The position numbers and the translations under genes were made by a program. A stretch of DNA of 64,000 nt, taken from the NCBI RefSeq assembly GCF_047675955.1, contig NC_132904.1, positions 87,177,447 through 87,241,446 of the forward strand, read 5' to 3'. This DNA comes from Chlorocebus sabaeus (lineage: Eukaryota > Chordata > Mammalia > Primates > Cercopithecidae). Shown here piece by piece: positions 36,262 to 47,279 of the stretch. Every line of letters starts with the position of its first letter. The stretch's first letter is position 1. The notes below the pieces were generated by a model that saw only the letters and a list, made by a program, of their open reading frames with translations, was not told the DNA's origin and did not search any database.

Positions 36262-37799
36262 TTCTGACCCTGACCTGTCCCAAATCTCATGTCCTCACAT
36301 TTCAAAACATATTCATGTCTTCCCAAAAGTCCCCTAAGGATTTAACTCATACCAGCATTAACTCAAAAGTCCACAGTCCAAAGTCTCATCTGAGACAAGG
36401 CAAATCCCTTCTGCCTATGAGCCTGTAAAATCAAAAGCAAGTTAGTTACTTCTTAGGTAAAGTGGGGGTATAGAAGTTGGGTAAATACCCTCATTTAAAA
36501 TGGGAGAAAATGGCCAATATGAAGAGGCTATAGACCCCATGCAAGTCTGAAATCCAATAGGGCAGTCATTAAAACTTAAAGTTCCAAATGATCTTCTTTG
36601 ACTCCAGGTCTCACATCCAGGTCACACTGATGTGAGAGGTAGGCTCCCATGATCTTGTGCAGCTCTGTCTCTGTGGCTTTGCAGGGTACAGCCCCACTCC
36701 TGGCTGTTTTATGGGCCAGTGTCTGCCATTTTTCCAGGCACATGCACACAGGGCAAGCTGTTGGTGGATCCAGCATTCTGAGGTCTGGAGGACAGTGGCC
36801 CTCTTCTCACAGCTCTACAAGGCAGCGCCCCAGTGGGGACTCTGTGTGGGGGCTCCTATCCCACAATTACGTTCTGCACTGCCCTAGCAGAGGTTCTCCA
36901 TGAGCGACTCTCCCCTACAGCACACCTCTGCCTGGACCTTCAGGCATTTCCATACATCCTCAGAAATCTAGGCAGAGGTTCCAAACCTCAATTCTTGACT
37001 TCTGTGCACCTGCAGGCTCAATACCACTTAGATACTGCCAAGGCTTAGGCCTTACGCCCTCTGAAGGCCTGGTCTGAGCTGTATGTTGGCCCCTTTTAGC
37101 CATGACTGGAGTGGTTGAGATGCAGGGCACGAAGTCCTAAGACTACACAGCAGGGGGCCCTGGGCCCAACTCAGGAAACCCTGTATTCCTCCTATGCCTT
37201 TGGGCCTGTGGTGGGAGGGACTGGCATGAGAATGTCTGACATGCCCTGAAGACATTTTCCCCATTGTCTTTGTGATTAACATTTGACCCCTTGTTATGCA
37301 AATTTCTGCAACTGGCTTGAATTTCTCCCCAGAAAATGGTTTTTTCTATTCTATCACATTGTCAGACTACAAATTTTCCAAACTTTTATTCTCTGCTTCC
37401 TCTTGAATGCTTTGCTGCTTAGAAATTTCTTCTGCCATATACCTTAAATCATCACTCTCAAGTTCAGAGTTCCACAGATTTCTAGGGTAGGGGCAAAATA
37501 CGACCAGTCTCTTTGCTCAAACATAGCAAGAATCACCTTTATTTCAGTTCCCAATAAGTTTCTCATCTCCATCTGAGACCAGCTCAGCCTGGACTTCATT
37601 GTCCATATCACTATCAGCATTTTGATCAAAGCCATTCAATAAGTCTCTAGAAAGTTCCAAACTTTCTCACATCTTTATGTCTTCTTCTGTGACCTCTAAA
37701 CTGTCACAACCTCTGCCTCTTGCCCAGCTCCAAAGTCAATTCCACATTTCAGGTATCTTTACAGCAGCACCCCACTCCTACTACCCAGTATCAATGTTC

Positions 37800-37948
37800 T
37801 GTATTAGTCTGTTTTTATGAAAATAGCATAGAGGTAACTGCTCCTATGATTCAATTACCTCCCACTGGGCCCCTCCCACAACACATGGGGATTATGGGAA
37901 CTACACTTCAAGATGAAATTTGGGTGGGGACACAGCCAAACCATATCA
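37800..37948 (-). repeat. MST 5' LTR (right in window), internally deleted
   Basis: Keeps both LTR ends ('tgtattagtctgttttta' and 'ccaaaccatatca') but joins them directly at about 37820, losing the promoter-containing centre. Confidence 0.85.
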
Positions 37949-38533
37949 GATGAGAAAGACTGCTGATGTCTTATTGGAAACAATCCAATATAGAGGATAG
38001 TGGAACAATATCTTCGAAGTACTAAAAAGAAAAAAATCAATCTGAAATTGTGTATTGGTAATATGTCTTTCAAAAATGAAGGTCAAAAATACAAAACAGA
38101 AAAACATTACCTCCTGCATACATTCACTACAAGTAACAGTAAAGTAAATTTTTTAGGCAGAATGAAAATTATAGCAGAAATCTGAGTCTATACCGAGGAA
38201 TGAAGAGCACCAGAAATGGTATGTCACAAAATATAAAATAACATTCTTCCTAATTTTAATCTTTAAAAGATATTTTATAATTTAATAGACAGTGTATTGA
38301 GGATTTTACACATATGTAAAAATAAGATTTATGAAAAGTGTAAGGCAAAGGTTGGGCAGAATGGATGAAAGTACACTGTTTTCCAGTTTCTTTACTCTGT
38401 GTAAAGTGGTGTAATGTCATTTGAAGGTAGACTATAATGAGTTAAAGTTTTTAACAATAAACTTCAAATCAATAACATAAATAACAAAAGAAAGTATAAG
38501 CCAATAACAAAGATAAAATGAAATTATAAAAAA
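37949..38533 (+). mobile_element. L1M ORF1 end and inter-ORF region, sense
   Basis: Old L1 text: 'tcttcgaagtactaaaaag', 'ctttcaaaaatgaaggtcaaa', 'gaggaatgaagagcaccagaaatgg', 'tttgaaggtagactat'. This is the L1M ORF1 3' end and the spacer before ORF2. It continues after the Alu with a large internal deletion. Confidence 0.75.
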
Positions 38534-38546
38534 TTCACCACAGTTT

Positions 38547-38811
38547 GCACTTTGGGAGGCTGAGGAGGGTGGATCATGAGGTCAGGAGATTGAGACCATC
38601 TTGGCTAACATGGTGAAACTCTGTCTCTACTAAAAATACAAAAAAATTAGCTGGGCGTGGTAGCAGGCACCTGTAGTCCCAGCTACTCAGGAGGCTGAGG
38701 TAGGAGAATGGCATGAACCCAAGAGGCGGAGCTTGCAGTGAGCTGAGATCACGCCACTGCACTCCAGCCTGGGTGACAGAGAGAGACTCTGTTAAAAAAA
38801 AAAAAAAAAAA
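38547..38811 (+). mobile_element. AluY, 5'-truncated
   Basis: Starts at 'gcactttgggaggctgagg', has AluY-type 'ggagcttgcagtgag', and ends in an A-run (38794-38811). CACAGTTT is duplicated at 38539-38546 and 38813-38820, so the truncation was at insertion. Confidence 0.92.
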
Positions 38812-39789
38812 TCACAGTTTTCTCAAAGAGGACAAAGAATATGAAGAGAAAGAAATAAACTCATCTTTATTTTCAGATAACATTATTTTCTATGTAGAAC
38901 AGTCTATAGAATCTACAAAATAAAACTTCTAGAATTAATAAGTAAATGCAGCATAGTTGCAGTGTATAAGGTCATTATTTAAAATTAACAGTACATTTTT
39001 ATTTTAAAAAGAAGCAATATAGGTGATATTTAAAATTTTTTAATTCTATTAAAAACATAATATACTTAGGCATAAATTTAACAAAAAATATTAAATATAT
39101 AGAGACAAATGTAAAACATTGATTAAAAAAATAAAAGATAAATAAGCAGAGAGGTACTTGATAATCATGGACTGGAAAGGTTAATATTTTAACATGCAAA
39201 TTCTCTCAAGACTGATCTATACACTCAAGGCAATCTTAATAAAAATCTCAGATGGAGTTTTTGTAGAAATTGACAACCTGGCTCTAAATTTTATATCAAA
39301 ATGCAGAGACCTAGGTTAATCTAACCCAATTTGCAAAGAAGAACAAAGTAGGAAAACTCACACTCCTTGATTTAAAAACTACTAATGAAGCTATAGTAAT
39401 CAAAAACGTGTGGTGTTGGTATAAAGGTAGAAAATTTGATCAATGAAGCACAATAGAGAATCCAGTAAGAGACTCACACACACATGTTAAATTGATGTTC
39501 ATTGATGTCCCATGCAATCCAATAGGCAAAGTATAATCTATCCATCCTCCGTCCCAAACTTCATTCCTTACCTCAAATCATATATATATAGATAAACTAG
39601 AGATGGCCCTAAATGCAAGAACTAAAATAATAAAACTTTTAGAAGAAAATATAAATTATTTTGGATTCGATGAAGATTATAAAGTGTGATTAAAAAACAC
39701 AAACTATGCAAAAATCCAAATGTCTTAGTATCTGAATATTTTCCAGTGATGGAAAAAGTTGGAATTATTTATTTAAACATTAGAACATA
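38812..39789 (+). mobile_element. L1M ORF2 region, sense
   Basis: Decayed ORF2 text: 'aaaacttctagaattaataag', 'gaaattgacaacctggctc', 'aactcacactccttgattt', 'aatagagaatcc'. A small (TA)n lies near 39582-39592. No frames survive. Confidence 0.78.
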
Positions 39790-40069
39790 GGCTGGGCACA
39801 GTGGTTCATGCCTGTAATCCCAGCACTTTGGGAGGTTGAGGCAGACAGATAGCCTGAAGTCAGGAGATTGAGAACAACCTGGTCAACATTGTGAAACCCC
39901 ATCTCTACTAAAAATACAATAATTATCCAGATGTTGAGGTACACACCTGTAGTCCCAACTACTCAGAAGGCTGAGGCAGGAGAATCGCTTGAACCTGGGA
40001 CGTGGAGGTTGCACTGAGCTGAGGTTGTACCACTGCACTCCAGCCTGGTCAATGGAGTGAGACTCCATC

Positions 40070-40104
<35 letters not shown>

Positions 40105-40117
40105 ACAAACAAACATA
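39790..40117 (+). mobile_element. AluS, full length, with (AAAT)n tail
   Basis: Body 39790-40070 (ggctgggcacagtgg to gactccatct). The tail has become about 10 AAAT/AAAC units to 40117. Older than the AluY at 38.5 kb by divergence. Confidence 0.92.
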
Positions 40118-40635
40118 CATGAGCAAATAAATTGGACATCATCAAAATTAAAATTTTTAGACCTTCAAAATAAAACACCTGACTTCAAAAGAATATTTTC
40201 AAATCATATATCTGACAAAAGATTCATATCTGAAATAAATAAACTCTCATAATTTATTAATAACAATTAAAAAGATGCCAGTTTTTAAAATGGGCACAAT
40301 ATGTAAGAAGCTATAAGAATGAGAAATAAATGCAAGGAAATTTGCTCAATCTCATTAGTCATGAGAGAAATGCAAATTTAACTGCAAGGATATCTTAACC
40401 CCACTTGAATGACAAAACTGGCCAACAAACAAAAAACTCTGTCTGCATTAGCATTGGTAAATATACGGAGGAACTGGGATTTTCTTATCCTTCTGGTGGA
40501 AATGTAAAATAATGTTGTAAGCTTGAAAAAATTAGAAATATTTATTAACTCTCAACCTTTTATAAAAATGTTGATAGCAGCTTTATTTGCAAACAACACA
40601 GATATCCACCAATAGGTAAACAGATTTCACAGTGA
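40118..40635 (+). mobile_element. L1M ORF2 C-terminal region, sense, 3'-truncated
   Basis: Resumes as 'aaattggacatcatcaaaatt', then 'gagagaaatgcaaatttaac', 'ggtggaaatgtaaaat' and 'gatagcagctttatttgcaa', and fades near 40635. The L1 3' UTR is absent. Confidence 0.78.
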
Positions 40636-42339
40636 TCACCACTAACTAGGAAACTGAATTATAACTCAAAAGTTTTGGCTAAGAAATATTTCACTAAGAT
40701 TAATTTTATCAATGAAAAGAGACGTGCTAGGAAATACTGGATACTATTCTTTTCCACACTGTAGTGTTTCTTACCAGTGGGAAGGGTTTAGAAGTTAAGC
40801 TGACTTGTAAATATTCTCTTAAAATGTGAAAATGATTCCAAGGTATTAAATATGTAATTAGACTTCATATGTGCTGCGTGAATTTATATGGGCAGATTTT
40901 TTCTCAGTGAATATTCTCTTTATTATTCAAAGATGTATTTTACTGTTTTCGGTTTTTTCAAATCTTTTCAGTCACTTATATGAGGTCTAATGTGTATGTG
41001 TGTGTGTGCGCGTGCATGTGTGTCTGTGTCTATGTGTGTGTATATATGTGTGCATATATATTTATAATATTTTTATATATTAGAATACTTTTAAAATATT
41101 AAGTATGAGGAGAATATATTTGAATGCAGTAGAATTTATTCTGTAAAAATATGTTTCTAAATTACTTTGGAAAACAAAAAAGCGTACATTAAAAAGAGTA
41201 AAGTGTAACGTCCTCACCCTTACCACTTAGAAGAGAAGGAAATAGGGAGATTATGATAAAATACTTCAGTATAACATACATACATAGAAACATACACACA
41301 TATACACATGCACAGGACTAGTTTAATGAAGGCAATTCTCAGTGATAATCATCCACAGAAAGTAAGCCAAGGTTAATTAATAATATTTGAATCGGTCACA
41401 GAAAAAGATTTGGCCATATTTTCATAGGCCACGCCGTTTTGTAAGAGATTATACTGTGGTTACAGGGAATGTTAAAAGATTGCATCAAAGAATATCGAAT
41501 TTTTAAAAATTCTCCCGAGGGAAAAAGTTTAAAAATGTCATAGCTTCTGAAAATTACTAAAAGTTGTTGTAATTGTTACAGAATTTTTGTGACTTCCTAC
41601 CTTCCCATGATCTTAAATAGATATTTTTTAGTATTTTAAAATGCGTATCAACTGAGAAGAAAGGATCCTGTTCTGTCCTTCTTTTCAAGAGGCCTGGTCA
41701 TAAGTGGCAAAAAAACCTTTAGTTTGGAAGTCAGTATTTACAAAACATAGTCTTCATTATTTTCCCTTTCCCCAGATAGGAGTCTCTCATGGAGTTTTGA
41801 CTGGAAACAAAAGAATAAACAAACAGGGTTGGAAGGTTATATTTTCTTCTGATATCAGGTCAGACTCTGGATATAAGATTGGCCTTGGAGCCTAAGTTAA
41901 AATCACATTTGTTTTTCAAATGAGGAATTGATGTTAAATTATTGCCTCTTTAATAACAGAAAATAATACATAAACACAAATATACACAAAAATACATAAT
42001 TTATTTGCTTGATTTTTATCTAAAATGACTCACAAGTTGAGGATGAAAGATGATGCAAGGCTGAGGTAGATTGTTTGGGAAGACACATGTTTAAACCAAT
42101 GAGCTACTTGCTAAATAACACTGGGAAGACAGCCATGTTTGGGAGATTTCAGAGGAGCCTTTGTCTTCACTCATTGTGGTTTATTAGGTAAGGTGACCAT
42201 ATACTTTATTTTTCATTGAGACAGTTGTTAAGTGTTCCAAAGAAACAGGAGGTGTGGTAACTCTATTAGTGGAGTCAATCCAAGGAACTATGAGATAACA
42301 CTTTTAAAAACCAAGAATTTAAAGTTTATTATAAATTTA
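40636..42339. other. unassigned stretch with (TG)n/(TA)n
   Basis: 40990-41085 is an imperfect purine-pyrimidine alternating tract (tgtgtg, gcgcgtgcatg, tatata). Otherwise nothing recognised. Confidence 0.5.
40990..41085. repeat. imperfect (TG)n to (TA)n tract
   Basis: Mixed TG and TA dinucleotides with a short GCGCGTGCATG centre. Alternating sequence of this kind can adopt Z-form DNA. Confidence 0.85.
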
Positions 42340-42555
42340 TCTCAGATTTAAATTCTGGCCCTACCTCATAAAACAATATGGCTTTAGACAAATTTACTTA
42401 GCTTATCTGAACCTCTGCTTTTCATTTGTTAAATGGTGATGATAGTCTTATCTTCAAGCATGACTGTAAGAATTAAATAAATGAAGAATGTAAGGCTCTT
42501 AGCAGAGAACCAGGAACATAGCAAGCATACAATAAAAGTTGCTTTTGTCATTTGT
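42340..42555 (+). mobile_element. MIR SINE, sense
   Basis: 'atttaaattctggccctacc', 'ttaaatggtgatgatagtcttatctt', 'aagaattaaataaatgaagaatgtaaggctcttagcagag', 'gcaagcatacaataaa' in sense order. A well preserved MIR. Confidence 0.85.
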
Positions 42556-42744
42556 GTTTCAAAGTAAGCCAGCTCAAACAGATGCTATTCTTTGAAGCTT
42601 TACATTCTGAAGTTTTCTTTTATTGAGAATTAATACTGTGCTTCCTTCCTCTGAGTCTTTAGAATATATTGCTTATACCTCTGTGCTAGTCAAAAATATA
42701 TTATATTCTGTCTCAGGCTGTCACTGATTTTGTAATTGTCTATT

Positions 42745-42855
42745 TTGTCCAGAATGTTGAGCCCTAAGGTCATATTATATCTATCTTTTTACCCCACACA
42801 GGGTTCATCCCTGTGCCTTGCATCGAGTAAGTATTCAATGATTGCTGAAAGCATT
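42745..42855 (+). mobile_element. L2 LINE 3' tail, sense
   Basis: 'cacagggttcatccctgtgcc', then 'gagtaagtattcaatgattgctgaaagcat' follows the L2 end. Confidence 0.65.
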
Positions 42856-43299
42856 GCATTTAATTTATCATATTCCCATGGATTTAACAGCCCTTTATGT
42901 TTTTCCCCTAATTTCTAGGCAGTCATTGGCTTTCCAAAAGAACTTGTATTCTCTTGATGATTAATTCAGTATTTTTTAAAGTATGGTGATTTCAAAAAAA
43001 ATATTCTAAAAGCAAATGTGCATTTTATGACTAAACACAATTGACCTTGATATAAAAATAAATACACTGAAGCAGAGATGTGAATGTCCAAAGGAAAACT
43101 CAGAATTGAAGCTAATTAAACATTCTGCCCTGTAGCCATAAACACTAATAAGTGAGCATTGCTCAGCTTCTTAAATCCTGAAGCTGACCATTCATCCCTC
43201 TTGGGTAGTATGAGTCTAGGATTTGGTATTGCTACTAAGCGATGGTATACTCAGGAAAAATGGTATACTCAGGAATGTTATTCTTCCAAGCAGACTGGG

Positions 43300-43530
43300 C
43301 TTTTTCATTTATTTATTCACTCAATCAGTAAACAGTTATTGGGAACTCACTATGTGCCAACATACAAAGGGATACAAAAATGAATAAGATAGAGTTCTTC
43401 ATCTCAAAGCCTAAAGGAGAAAGATAGTAATGAATAAGCAGTTACAACATGGTATGGTGAGTACTGAGATAGAGTTCCATATAGAGTGAACAGCTAAGGA
43501 TGGTTCCTAACTCAGAGATGTAGGATAGAT
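43300..43530 (-). mobile_element. L2 LINE 3' end, antisense
   Basis: 'catttatttattcactcaatcagtaaacagttattgggaactcactatgtgcc', then 'gatacaaaaatgaataagatagag' is reverse L2. The AT-rich part after 43430 decays. Confidence 0.72.
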
Positions 43531-43834
43531 CTGTGTTTCAGAAGGGCTAGATGTAAGGTGAATTATGAAAATGATTCATTAAAAAATTCTAGAAGCAAAG
43601 CAGGTTTTTTTTTTTCCATTCTGATGAAAATGATACAAAGTATTAAAATGATTAAATAACATACCCAATCAACTGGTTAGTAGGGCTACGATTTAGTTTT
43701 ATGTACTCTGATTTTAAATTTCAGATTTTTACATGTTATGTGTTTTCTATTAATTAAAGTTAATACACATTTGCAGTTAAAGAATACTTTAAGTTAGGTT
43801 AGTTCAGCAATCTGAGACTGTATAAAAACTGTGA

Positions 43835-43976
43835 TACTCAATGGGATACTATTCATTCATATTGAAGAATCAAGTTCTGAAACGTGCAACAGCATGGATG
43901 GAGCTTAACACATTACATGCAGTAAAAAAAAGCCAAATGCAAAAGATCACCTATTTCATGATCACATGGTTAGTTT
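43835..43976 (+). mobile_element. L1M ORF2 end, sense (left part)
   Basis: 'caatgggatactattcattcat', 'gcaacagcatggatggagctt', 'aaaagatcacctatttcatgat' is the end of L1 ORF2. Interrupted by an MLT1 LTR. Confidence 0.8.
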
Positions 43977-44388
43977 CCTAGGGCTACCATAACTAAGTTT
44001 ACAAACTGAGTGACTTGAAACAATAATTTATTATCTCATGGTTCTGGAGCCTAGAAGTCTGAGATCACTGTTCCCTCTGAAACCCTAGAGGAGAATCTTT
44101 CCTTGTGTCTTCCTAGTTTCTGGCAATTTGCCAGCAATTCTTGGCAGCCCTTGGCTTGCAGCTGCAACGCTTTGATCTGCTCCCATTGTGACATGGCATT
44201 CTGTCCATATATATGTCTCTTCTCTTCTTGATAAGGACAAAAGTTATATTGGATCAAGAGTCATATTCCACTATGACCTCATGTTAACTAGTTATATCTG
44301 CAAGAGCCCTATTTCCAAAGAAGTGTACATTACTGGGGATTAGAACTTCAATATATCTTTTTGTGGGGACACAATTCAAGCCAAGGCA
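43977..44388 (-). mobile_element. solo MLT1-type MaLR LTR, antisense
   Basis: 412 bp in reverse: 'tagtttcctagggctacc', 'acaataatttattatctcatgg', 'gcttgcagctgcaacgc', 'tatatctgcaagagccctatttcc', ending '...caaggca'. It is inserted inside the L1M. The 5-bp duplication has decayed. No internal sequence, so it is a recombined solo LTR. Confidence 0.87.
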
Positions 44389-44655
44389 TTCATTTATATG
44401 AAATATCCAGGATAGGTAAATACAGCATAGAAGCAGAAAATGGATTAGTGGTGACCAAGGCTCAGGCATAGAGGGAATGGAGAGCAACTGTTTAATGGAT
44501 ATGGGGTTTTCTTCTGAGATGATGAAACAGTTTTGGAGACAATTTGTAATGCTTGTGCAACATTTTCAATATACTAAATGTCATTTAACTGTATACAGTA
44601 AAATGGTTAAAATACTATTTTGTAACGTGTAATTTACCACAATGGAAAATTTTAA
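44389..44655 (+). mobile_element. L1M 3' UTR, sense (right part)
   Basis: 'atgaaatatccaggataggtaaa', 'ggattagtggtgaccaagg', 'ggggttttcttctgagatgatgaaa', 'aaaatggttaaaat' up to an A-run near 44652. Continues from 43976. Confidence 0.8.
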
Positions 44656-44711
44656 AAAAAAATATGTTAAATTGTTCTGTTCTTTGATAACATTTTTATT
44701 CATTTATTTTT

Positions 44712-45009
44712 CTTTATTTTATTTTATTTTAGACAGAGTCTCACTCTGTCACCCAGGCTGGAGTGCAGTGGTGTGATCTTGGCTCACTGTAACCTCTGCG
44801 TCCTGGGTTCAAGCGATTCTCCTGCCTCCCCTTCTGCGTAGCTGGGACTGCAAGTGCCCGCTACCATGGCTGGCTAATTTTTGTATTTTAATAGAGACGG
44901 AGTTTCACCATGTTAGTCAGACTGGTCTGGAACTCCTGACCTCAGGTGATCATCCCGCCTCGACCTCCCAAAGTGTTGGGATGACAGGCATAAGCCACCA
45001 CACCTGGCC
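44712..45009 (-). mobile_element. AluS, full length, antisense
   Basis: Tail is (TTTTA)n at 44712-44731, body to 'cacctggcc' at 45009. The 'gaactcctgacctcagg' block is AluS-type. Target duplication not clear. Confidence 0.9.
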
Positions 45010-45713
45010 TCATTTTAAACATATTTACCTTCCATTTTTATTACTCCACTCATTTTAGTACCCCCATCCCTGCTACTAGTCAGCAGGTTGCCTTTTGCTG
45101 TAGTGCTCTTACCTTTTGTCCTTGAAGTCTTCTCTACTCCAGATGTTAATTTTTCGCATTTAACACAAATTAGTCTAAAATCTTTGTTCCTTTAAATTTC
45201 TACCTTCAAGTTTTATTCTGTGTGCTCATGGCTGAAAAGGGCAGTGCTGTTTACCTTCCGGCTACCGGCAACTCTCCCCTATTCTTCTCCTCTTGTAGTT
45301 GGAGAATTTAACTCTTTCACATAAAAGGTAGTCATTGGCAAGAATTTCTTATCCCTGAAATGAAAGCACATGGCCATTTTTCTGCATATTGACTTTTGGT
45401 TCTCCCTACTCTGTTTTACTTCCTTTTGCTCTGGAAACTCACTCACACTGGTGGAGGCCAATCCTGCGGACCATGAATCGTGGCAGTAAGCAGCTGGAGA
45501 ATAAATTAGAAAGGAGGAGCCAGGTCGGAGTTTGTTTGAAAACAACTCTAGTGTGAAAAATGACCTTAATGCGATAATGTATGTAATAGGAGTTAAATCC
45601 TCCTTGCTTTCAAGGACAGCTTCTGCTAAACTCCTTTAATTCAGGTATTTTGCTTTCCTTATTTCTAAATCTTTAGCTGAGCAAGCAAGTAATGGACACA
45701 CAGTACATTTATA
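45010..45713. other. unassigned stretch
   Basis: No gene or named repeat recognised. The 88-codon minus frame at 45279-45545 has no recognisable domain. Confidence 0.5.
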
Positions 45714-45760
45714 GTAATAGTAGTAGTAGGTTGGTGCAAAAGTAATTACAATTACCAACA

Positions 45761-45812
<52 letters not shown>
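45714..45812. repeat. (TAG)n trinucleotide repeat, interrupted
   Basis: Short left block 45714-45728 and a long block of about 17 units at 45761-45812, separated by a MADE1-like remnant. The long uninterrupted block should be length-variable. Confidence 0.95.
45727..45760 (+). mobile_element. shrunken MADE1-like mariner MITE
   Basis: Reads aggttggtgcaaaagtaatt, the first terminal repeat of MADE1 (an 80-bp Hsmar1-derived MITE), followed within a few bases by 'caattaccaaca', a damaged partner of the second terminal repeat. The centre and part of the right terminus are deleted. It is flanked by TA, as expected for mariner, inside the (TAG)n array. Confidence 0.8.
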
Positions 45813-45813
<1 letters not shown>

Positions 45814-46267
45814 ATAGTTAAAGTTGGGGAGTGTAACTTATTTCTCCCTAGTCTGATACATCTATGTGAAAGAATTTTGACTTGCAATATACTCCCAGGA
45901 ATTTGTTGAGTGAAATTCATTGGTACACATTTCTGAGGTATTTTATTAAACTGTGGAAATCATTGAGAATTCATTATCTTTGTTCTTTCCTATCTTCCCC
46001 AGATTAGTATGAGACTGCATTGCCAGGTAAGGGGATAGGCTCTGTAGACTGAGACTTTCCATGATTGTGCTTTCAAGTTACACACTTGCAGGGGCTGGGG
46101 AATAATGCTAGTAAGCCTTTTTGTCTGCAGGTCAAAGATACATTTTCTTTTTTTAGCCTATCAAAACTAAAGCTAACATTTTCTTCCTACTTATTTTGTT
46201 TACACTGATTCCAAAGTAGAGAGGTGCCAAGGGAGGAAGGGATAAGTATTAACATTCTGTTACTCCA
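45813..46267. other. unassigned stretch
   Basis: No gene or named repeat recognised. Confidence 0.5.
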
Positions 46268-46372
46268 GTTAGTGTTTATTGCACCTTTGTTACCTGTCAG
46301 TCATTGTGCTGATTTCTTTATTTGAAACATCTCATTCAATTTTCACAGCCCTAAACTTAACCTAGAGACAAA
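46268..46372 (-). mobile_element. MIR SINE, antisense
   Basis: 'agtgtttattgcacctttgtta', 'cagtcattgtgctgatttctttatttgaaacatctcattcaattttcacagcc' is the reverse MIR. Confidence 0.7.
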
Positions 46373-46958
46373 GTGAAAAGAATTTCCTCTTTCTTCTTTA
46401 ACAATTCCTTTCAGCCCTCAACTTAGGTTTTTATAGTTCCTTTCCTGTATCAAAGATACTAATTAATATGACCCTACTTCACCTGGAGACACATAGGATG
46501 GTAGAATAAAATCACCTCAGGATCACACCAATCTCAATATTTCTCAGACAAGAAAAGCCTTAAAGAACTAGATTACACAGGACACCTCAGAGGAAAGTCC
46601 AGGCTTACTAAAAACACAGATGGTCACCAAGAATATGAATTCACGCTTATTATCCCACTAACTTCCCCGTGAAGAGATTCATGCTGACTAAATATAAGTT
46701 ATTTGCTAATTTTAATTATTCAAAGTAATTCTTTTTCAAGCCACACTTATTCCAAAACCTCTCTTGACCTGCTTTCTGTAAGATGGATAAGTTTTATTTG
46801 CCTTGATATGAGTGCCCACTACAACATTGTTCCTGAATAAGTAATAACATTTATGTATATTCTTATACACTAGAGAAGCTTCAGAATTGTCTAAAGATTT
46901 TAAAAATGCCTTTATATAAAAAGCAGTCGAAACAGCACTTTCACTACTACACAAATAT
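46373..46958. other. unassigned stretch
   Basis: No gene or named repeat recognised. Confidence 0.5.
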
Positions 46959-46968
46959 CCAAGTTCTT

Positions 46969-47269
46969 TTTTTTTTTTTTTTTCTTTTGAGACGGAGTCT
47001 CACTCTGTCGCCCAGGCTGGAGTGCAGTGGTGGGATCTCGGCTCACTGAAAGCTCCGCCTCTCGAGTTCACGCCATTCTCCCACCCCAGCCTCCTGAGTA
47101 GCTGGGAGTACAGGCGCCCGCCACCATGCCTGGCTAATTTTTTGTATTTTTAGTAGAAACGGGATTTTACCATGTTAGCCAGGATGGTCTCAATCTCCTG
47201 ACCTCGTGATCCACCCGCCTTGGCCTCCCAAAGTGCTGGGATTACAGGCGTGAGCCACCGCGCTCAGCC
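46969..47269 (-). mobile_element. AluY, full length, antisense, with 10-bp target duplication
   Basis: T-rich tail, then 'gacggagtctcactctgtcgcc' to 'cgctcagcc'. AluY-type 'aaagctccgcctctcgag' and 'aatctcctgacctcgtga' blocks. The duplication CCAAGTTCTT is perfect at 46959-46968 and 47270-47279. One of the younger insertions here. Confidence 0.95.
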
Positions 47270-47279
47270 CCAAGTTCTT

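Larger units (their letters stand above)
35906..37948 (-). mobile_element. MST-type MaLR provirus, antisense, damaged LTRs
   Basis: A 2-kb MaLR in reverse. The downstream LTR is 35906-36261, the internal sequence 36262-37799, and the upstream LTR only 149 bp (37800-37948) because about 200 bp are deleted from its middle. The internal part is related to that of the THE1 at 1.9-3.4 kb but also keeps the 3' half deleted there. Minus-strand frames are short and hold no recognisable domain. The outer edge of the left LTR is lost and replaced by a C-rich run, so no target duplication can be read. Confidence 0.88.

Noticed and set aside
36051..37048. Several plus-strand frames of 66-125 codons with Cys and Pro-rich text
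   Set aside because: All are antisense reads of the MST LTR and internal region.
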